From: Palsa-1392 sp036493915
GTDB taxonomy: Bacteria; Verrucomicrobiota; Verrucomicrobiia; Chthoniobacterales; UBA10450
Direction: 5' to 3'
Length of the DNA stretch: 14,683 bases
Assembly: GCA_036493915.1 (NCBI GenBank)
Contig: DASXPA010000188.1
Span: 1-14,683, forward strand
Shown piece after piece: positions 13,386 to 14,683 of the stretch. The notes below the pieces were generated by a model. The model did not search any database. It had not been told where the DNA came from and saw only the letters and a program-made list of their open reading frames with translations. How positions within the stretch are numbered: position 1 is the stretch's first letter; the number at the start of each line of letters is the position of its first letter. The position numbers were made by a program, and so were the translations under genes.

Positions 13386-14113
13386 AGCTGGAGCTGCGCG
13401 AGGTAAGGTTGCCGTTGTCGGGATTTGTTCTCGAAATCGACACGGAAATGACCGCGGCGCGCACGGGAATTTTCGGTCCTTCGGGCGCGGGAAAAACATC
13501 GCTCCTCGAGACAATCGCAGGATTGCGTGAGTCACGTTGTGAAGTGATTCGCTTTAACGAAACGCTCTTCGCCGATTGCCGAAGGACGGTGCGGGTGCGG
13601 CAACGCCGCATTGGTTACGTACCTCAGGACGACTCGCTTTTTCCGCATCTCGACGTGCGGCGGAATCTTCTCTACGGCCGCCCGCGGGAAGCGCGGGATC
13701 CGGCATTTTCCTTCGCGCACGTGACGCAGTTTCTCGAGATAGAGCCACTCCTTGATCGCGGCGTGGAAAAGCTTTCGCGTGGCGAAAGGCAACGCGTGAC
13801 AATCGGGCGCGCACTCTTGTCGGAGCCGCGGCTGCTCTTGCTCGACGAGCCGCTCACCGGGCTCGATCGCAAGTTGCGCGAGAGCATTCTCGAGCGCCTG
13901 AAGAAGTTGCCTAACGAATTCAACCTCCCAATGCTTTACGTGACCCACGATCGCGCGGAGGCGATCGCATTGTGCGACGAAGTGCTTCTGATCGAGCGCG
14001 GGAAGATTGTTGGCCGCGGCCGGCCGGTGGAGCTGTTTACGGCTTCTGGAGAGACGGGCTCTGTCCCGTTCGTGGATCAAATCCGGACGACCGGGAGGTC
14101 GTCCCTCCAGTGA
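13382..14113 (+). CDS. modC: Molybdate ABC transporter ATPase ModC, lacking the Mop domain
   Basis: This 243-residue ABC ATPase powers ModB. Visible motifs are Walker A GPSGAGKTS (32-40), Q-loop YVPQDD (Q82), the signature LSRGERQRV (131-139, with Arg for the usual Gly of LSGGE), Walker B LLLLDEP (D155, E156) and the H-loop VTHD (H189). Full-length ModC is about 350 residues with a C-terminal molybdate-binding Mop domain. Here the protein stops just after the ATPase core, and its final ~22 codons come from a palindromic element (14046-14110), so the natural C-terminus may have been replaced. It is translationally coupled to modB. Its 3' end overlaps the convergent DUF309 gene by 77 bases. One TCGTTAGGC-type site (13909-13917) is read P-N-E. 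A related ABC ATPase function is possible, but the coupling to modB makes ModC the best call. Confidence 0.88.
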   Translation: MKLELREVRLPLSGFVLEIDTEMTAARTGIFGPSGAGKTSLLETIAGLRESRCEVIRFNETLFADCRRTVRVRQRRIGYVPQDDSLFPHLDVRRNLLYGRPREARDPAFSFAHVTQFLEIEPLLDRGVEKLSRGERQRVTIGRALLSEPRLLLLDEPLTGLDRKLRESILERLKKLPNEFNLPMLYVTHDRAEAIALCDEVLLIERGKIVGRGRPVELFTASGETGSVPFVDQIRTTGRSSLQ

Positions 14114-14576
14114 GTCCGATCTGCGGGGCGGTCTCGGGCGTCCAGGGATTCTGACGGTGCCCGGAGGCGAGGATTGCGTCGACCTCGCGGCGAAGGAGCG
14201 CAAGAAACATGTCGATGTCGAAGCGGTGTCGCAGGGGTGCGAAGGGCTGCAGATTTTTCTCCGCGAGCCGAAAGAGCCGAACCGCCGGGTACATGCGGCG
14301 GCCATCCTTCGGGTGGGTGGGGCGCGCGAACTGCTTCTGTAAATGGACAAAGCCGCCCGCCGCTTGAATCAAGCCTTTGAAGTAATTCGCATCCTCCGAT
14401 CTCGTCCGCATCCAGAGATGCTCGAGCACATCGTGGGCTTCGTAATAACGTTGCTCATTCCAGCAGCGGAAAAATCCCAGGTAACACGGATGCTGCGCGA
14501 CGTCGTCGCCAGTCTCCCCCGCGGATGCACCCATCAGCTCTTCGACGAGCTGGGAAATTCTTTGGTCTTTGTTCAC
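14037..14576 (-). CDS. DUF309 domain protein
   Basis: This is a small cytosolic helical protein of unknown function. The DUF309 core is FFRCWNEQRYYEAHDVLEHLWM followed by YFKGLIQAAGGFVHLQK, with the conserved His and Glu of EAHDVLE. I chose the GTG complementary to 14574-14576 (then NKDQRISQLVEEL), giving 179 residues. An upstream GTG at 14657 would add 27 Cys/Pro-rich residues that look untranslated, and an ATG at 14534 would give 165. The frame stays open past the family's usual end and closes at a TAA (complement of 14037-14039) inside modC. The last ~40 residues (from about TPETAPQIG on) are low-complexity and partly encoded by the palindrome, so the C-terminus is probably an add-on. It is convergent with modC. 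Confidence 0.82.
   Translation of the reverse strand: MNKDQRISQLVEELMGASAGETGDDVAQHPCYLGFFRCWNEQRYYEAHDVLEHLWMRTRSEDANYFKGLIQAAGGFVHLQKQFARPTHPKDGRRMYPAVRLFRLAEKNLQPFAPLRHRFDIDMFLALLRREVDAILASGHRQNPWTPETAPQIGLTGGTTSRSSGFDPRTGQSPSLQKP
14046..14110. repeat. GGAGGACGG-type palindrome inside two overlapping gene ends
   Basis: Outer arms 14046-14056 (CTGGAGAGACG) and 14100-14110 are inverted with one mismatch in 11. Inside are two perfect hairpins, ACGGG-CTCTGT-CCCGT (14054-14069) and GGACGACC-GGGA-GGTCGTCC (14085-14104). The left part GGAGAGACGGGCT resembles GGAGGACGGGCT of copy 1, allowing one inserted base. The element encodes the last residues of modC and, on the other strand, the last residues of the DUF309 gene. 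It could serve as a bidirectional terminator. Confidence 0.65.
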
Positions 14577-14683
14577 GGAGAGCTTAGATTCGCGGCGGCT
14601 GAGATGACCGGCAACCGGGCAGGCGGGATTTTTCGATTGAGGGGCTGGTGCGCACACACCGCCGCGGCTCGCGGATGACAGGT

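Larger units (their letters stand above)
562..13917. repeat. Dispersed 9-mer TCGTTAGGC, 14 exact copies
   Basis: Exact copies in plus orientation start at 562, 4788, 6501, 8878, 9249, 10023, 11835 and 13089. Copies read as GCCTAACGA on the plus strand start at 1415, 3012, 3898, 10963, 11138 and 13909. Sites matching only the first eight bases are at 7574, 10223 and 12552 (the last on the minus strand), all outside genes. One-mismatch neighbours are at 2062, 4764 and 12828. The flank favours T before the motif and G or A after it. All 14 exact copies lie in a coding sequence, in the dead MDR gene, or across a stop codon. Confidence 0.9.

Noticed and set aside
1..14683. CRISPR arrays, tRNA or rRNA genes, insertion sequences, phage genes
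   Set aside because: I saw no regularly spaced repeats, cloverleaf or rRNA-like segments, transposase or integrase motifs, or phage structural proteins. The dispersed 9-mer is irregularly spaced and mostly within genes.
1..14683. Frequent CGATCG/GCGATCG strings as a HIP1-like motif
   Set aside because: They are common here but fit GC-rich codon use (GCG ATC G, CGA TCG) and vary at the edges, unlike the fixed nine-base TCGTTAGGC. A background-corrected count would be needed.

Overview
The window is GC-rich (roughly 60% by eye) and gene-dense. It looks like chromosomal DNA of a free-living Gram-negative bacterium. A PEP-CTERM protein, a DUF1802 protein, weak or absent Shine-Dalgarno sequences and palindromic repeats between genes suggest Verrucomicrobiota, perhaps the Chthoniobacterales/Spartobacteria side. 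That placement is an inference from gene content and has not been tested by any search.

Layout. Positions 1-833 (minus) hold most of a 6-phosphogluconate dehydrogenase gene, cut by the window edge. A 384-base divergent spacer holds a repeat-like inverted repeat and a short pepF-like fragment. At 1218-2864 (plus) is a secreted amidohydrolase that runs without its own stop into a dead MDR-family quinone oxidoreductase gene (2712-3623; one nonsense codon and three single-base frameshifts). Next come oligoendopeptidase F (3765-5570), a small TPR protein (5642-6109) and a TRAM/Fe-S RNA m5U methyltransferase (6341-7399). A PEP-CTERM protein (7661-8356, minus) lies between that methyltransferase and a decayed second copy of the methyltransferase's 3' part (8429-8662). 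Then follow DUF1802 (8881-9432, minus), a divergent PHP phosphoesterase (9462-10190, plus), a large YyaL/SPATA20-type thioredoxin-domain protein (10250-12415, minus), modB-modC of a molybdate ABC transporter (12714-14113, plus) and a convergent, overlapping DUF309 gene (14037-14576, minus).

Most genes are unlinked housekeeping or orphan functions. The only clear functional unit is modBC, which has a 4-base start/stop overlap but no modA in view and no Mop domain on ModC. pepF and the TPR gene may be co-transcribed.

The most striking signal belongs to no single gene. The 9-mer TCGTTAGGC occurs 14 times exactly, on both strands, and three more sites match its first eight bases. That is about one exact copy per kilobase where chance predicts about 0.1 in the whole window. 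It is read in five different codon phases (as SLG, PNE/PND, LTN, VR, or a stop codon), so selection appears to act on the DNA rather than the protein. In density, asymmetry and location it resembles a DNA-uptake-sequence-like or other genome-architecture motif, and I know of no described motif with this sequence. A second layer is a family of palindromic GGAGGACGG-type repeats at gene ends, one of which supplies the C-terminal codons of both modC and the DUF309 gene.
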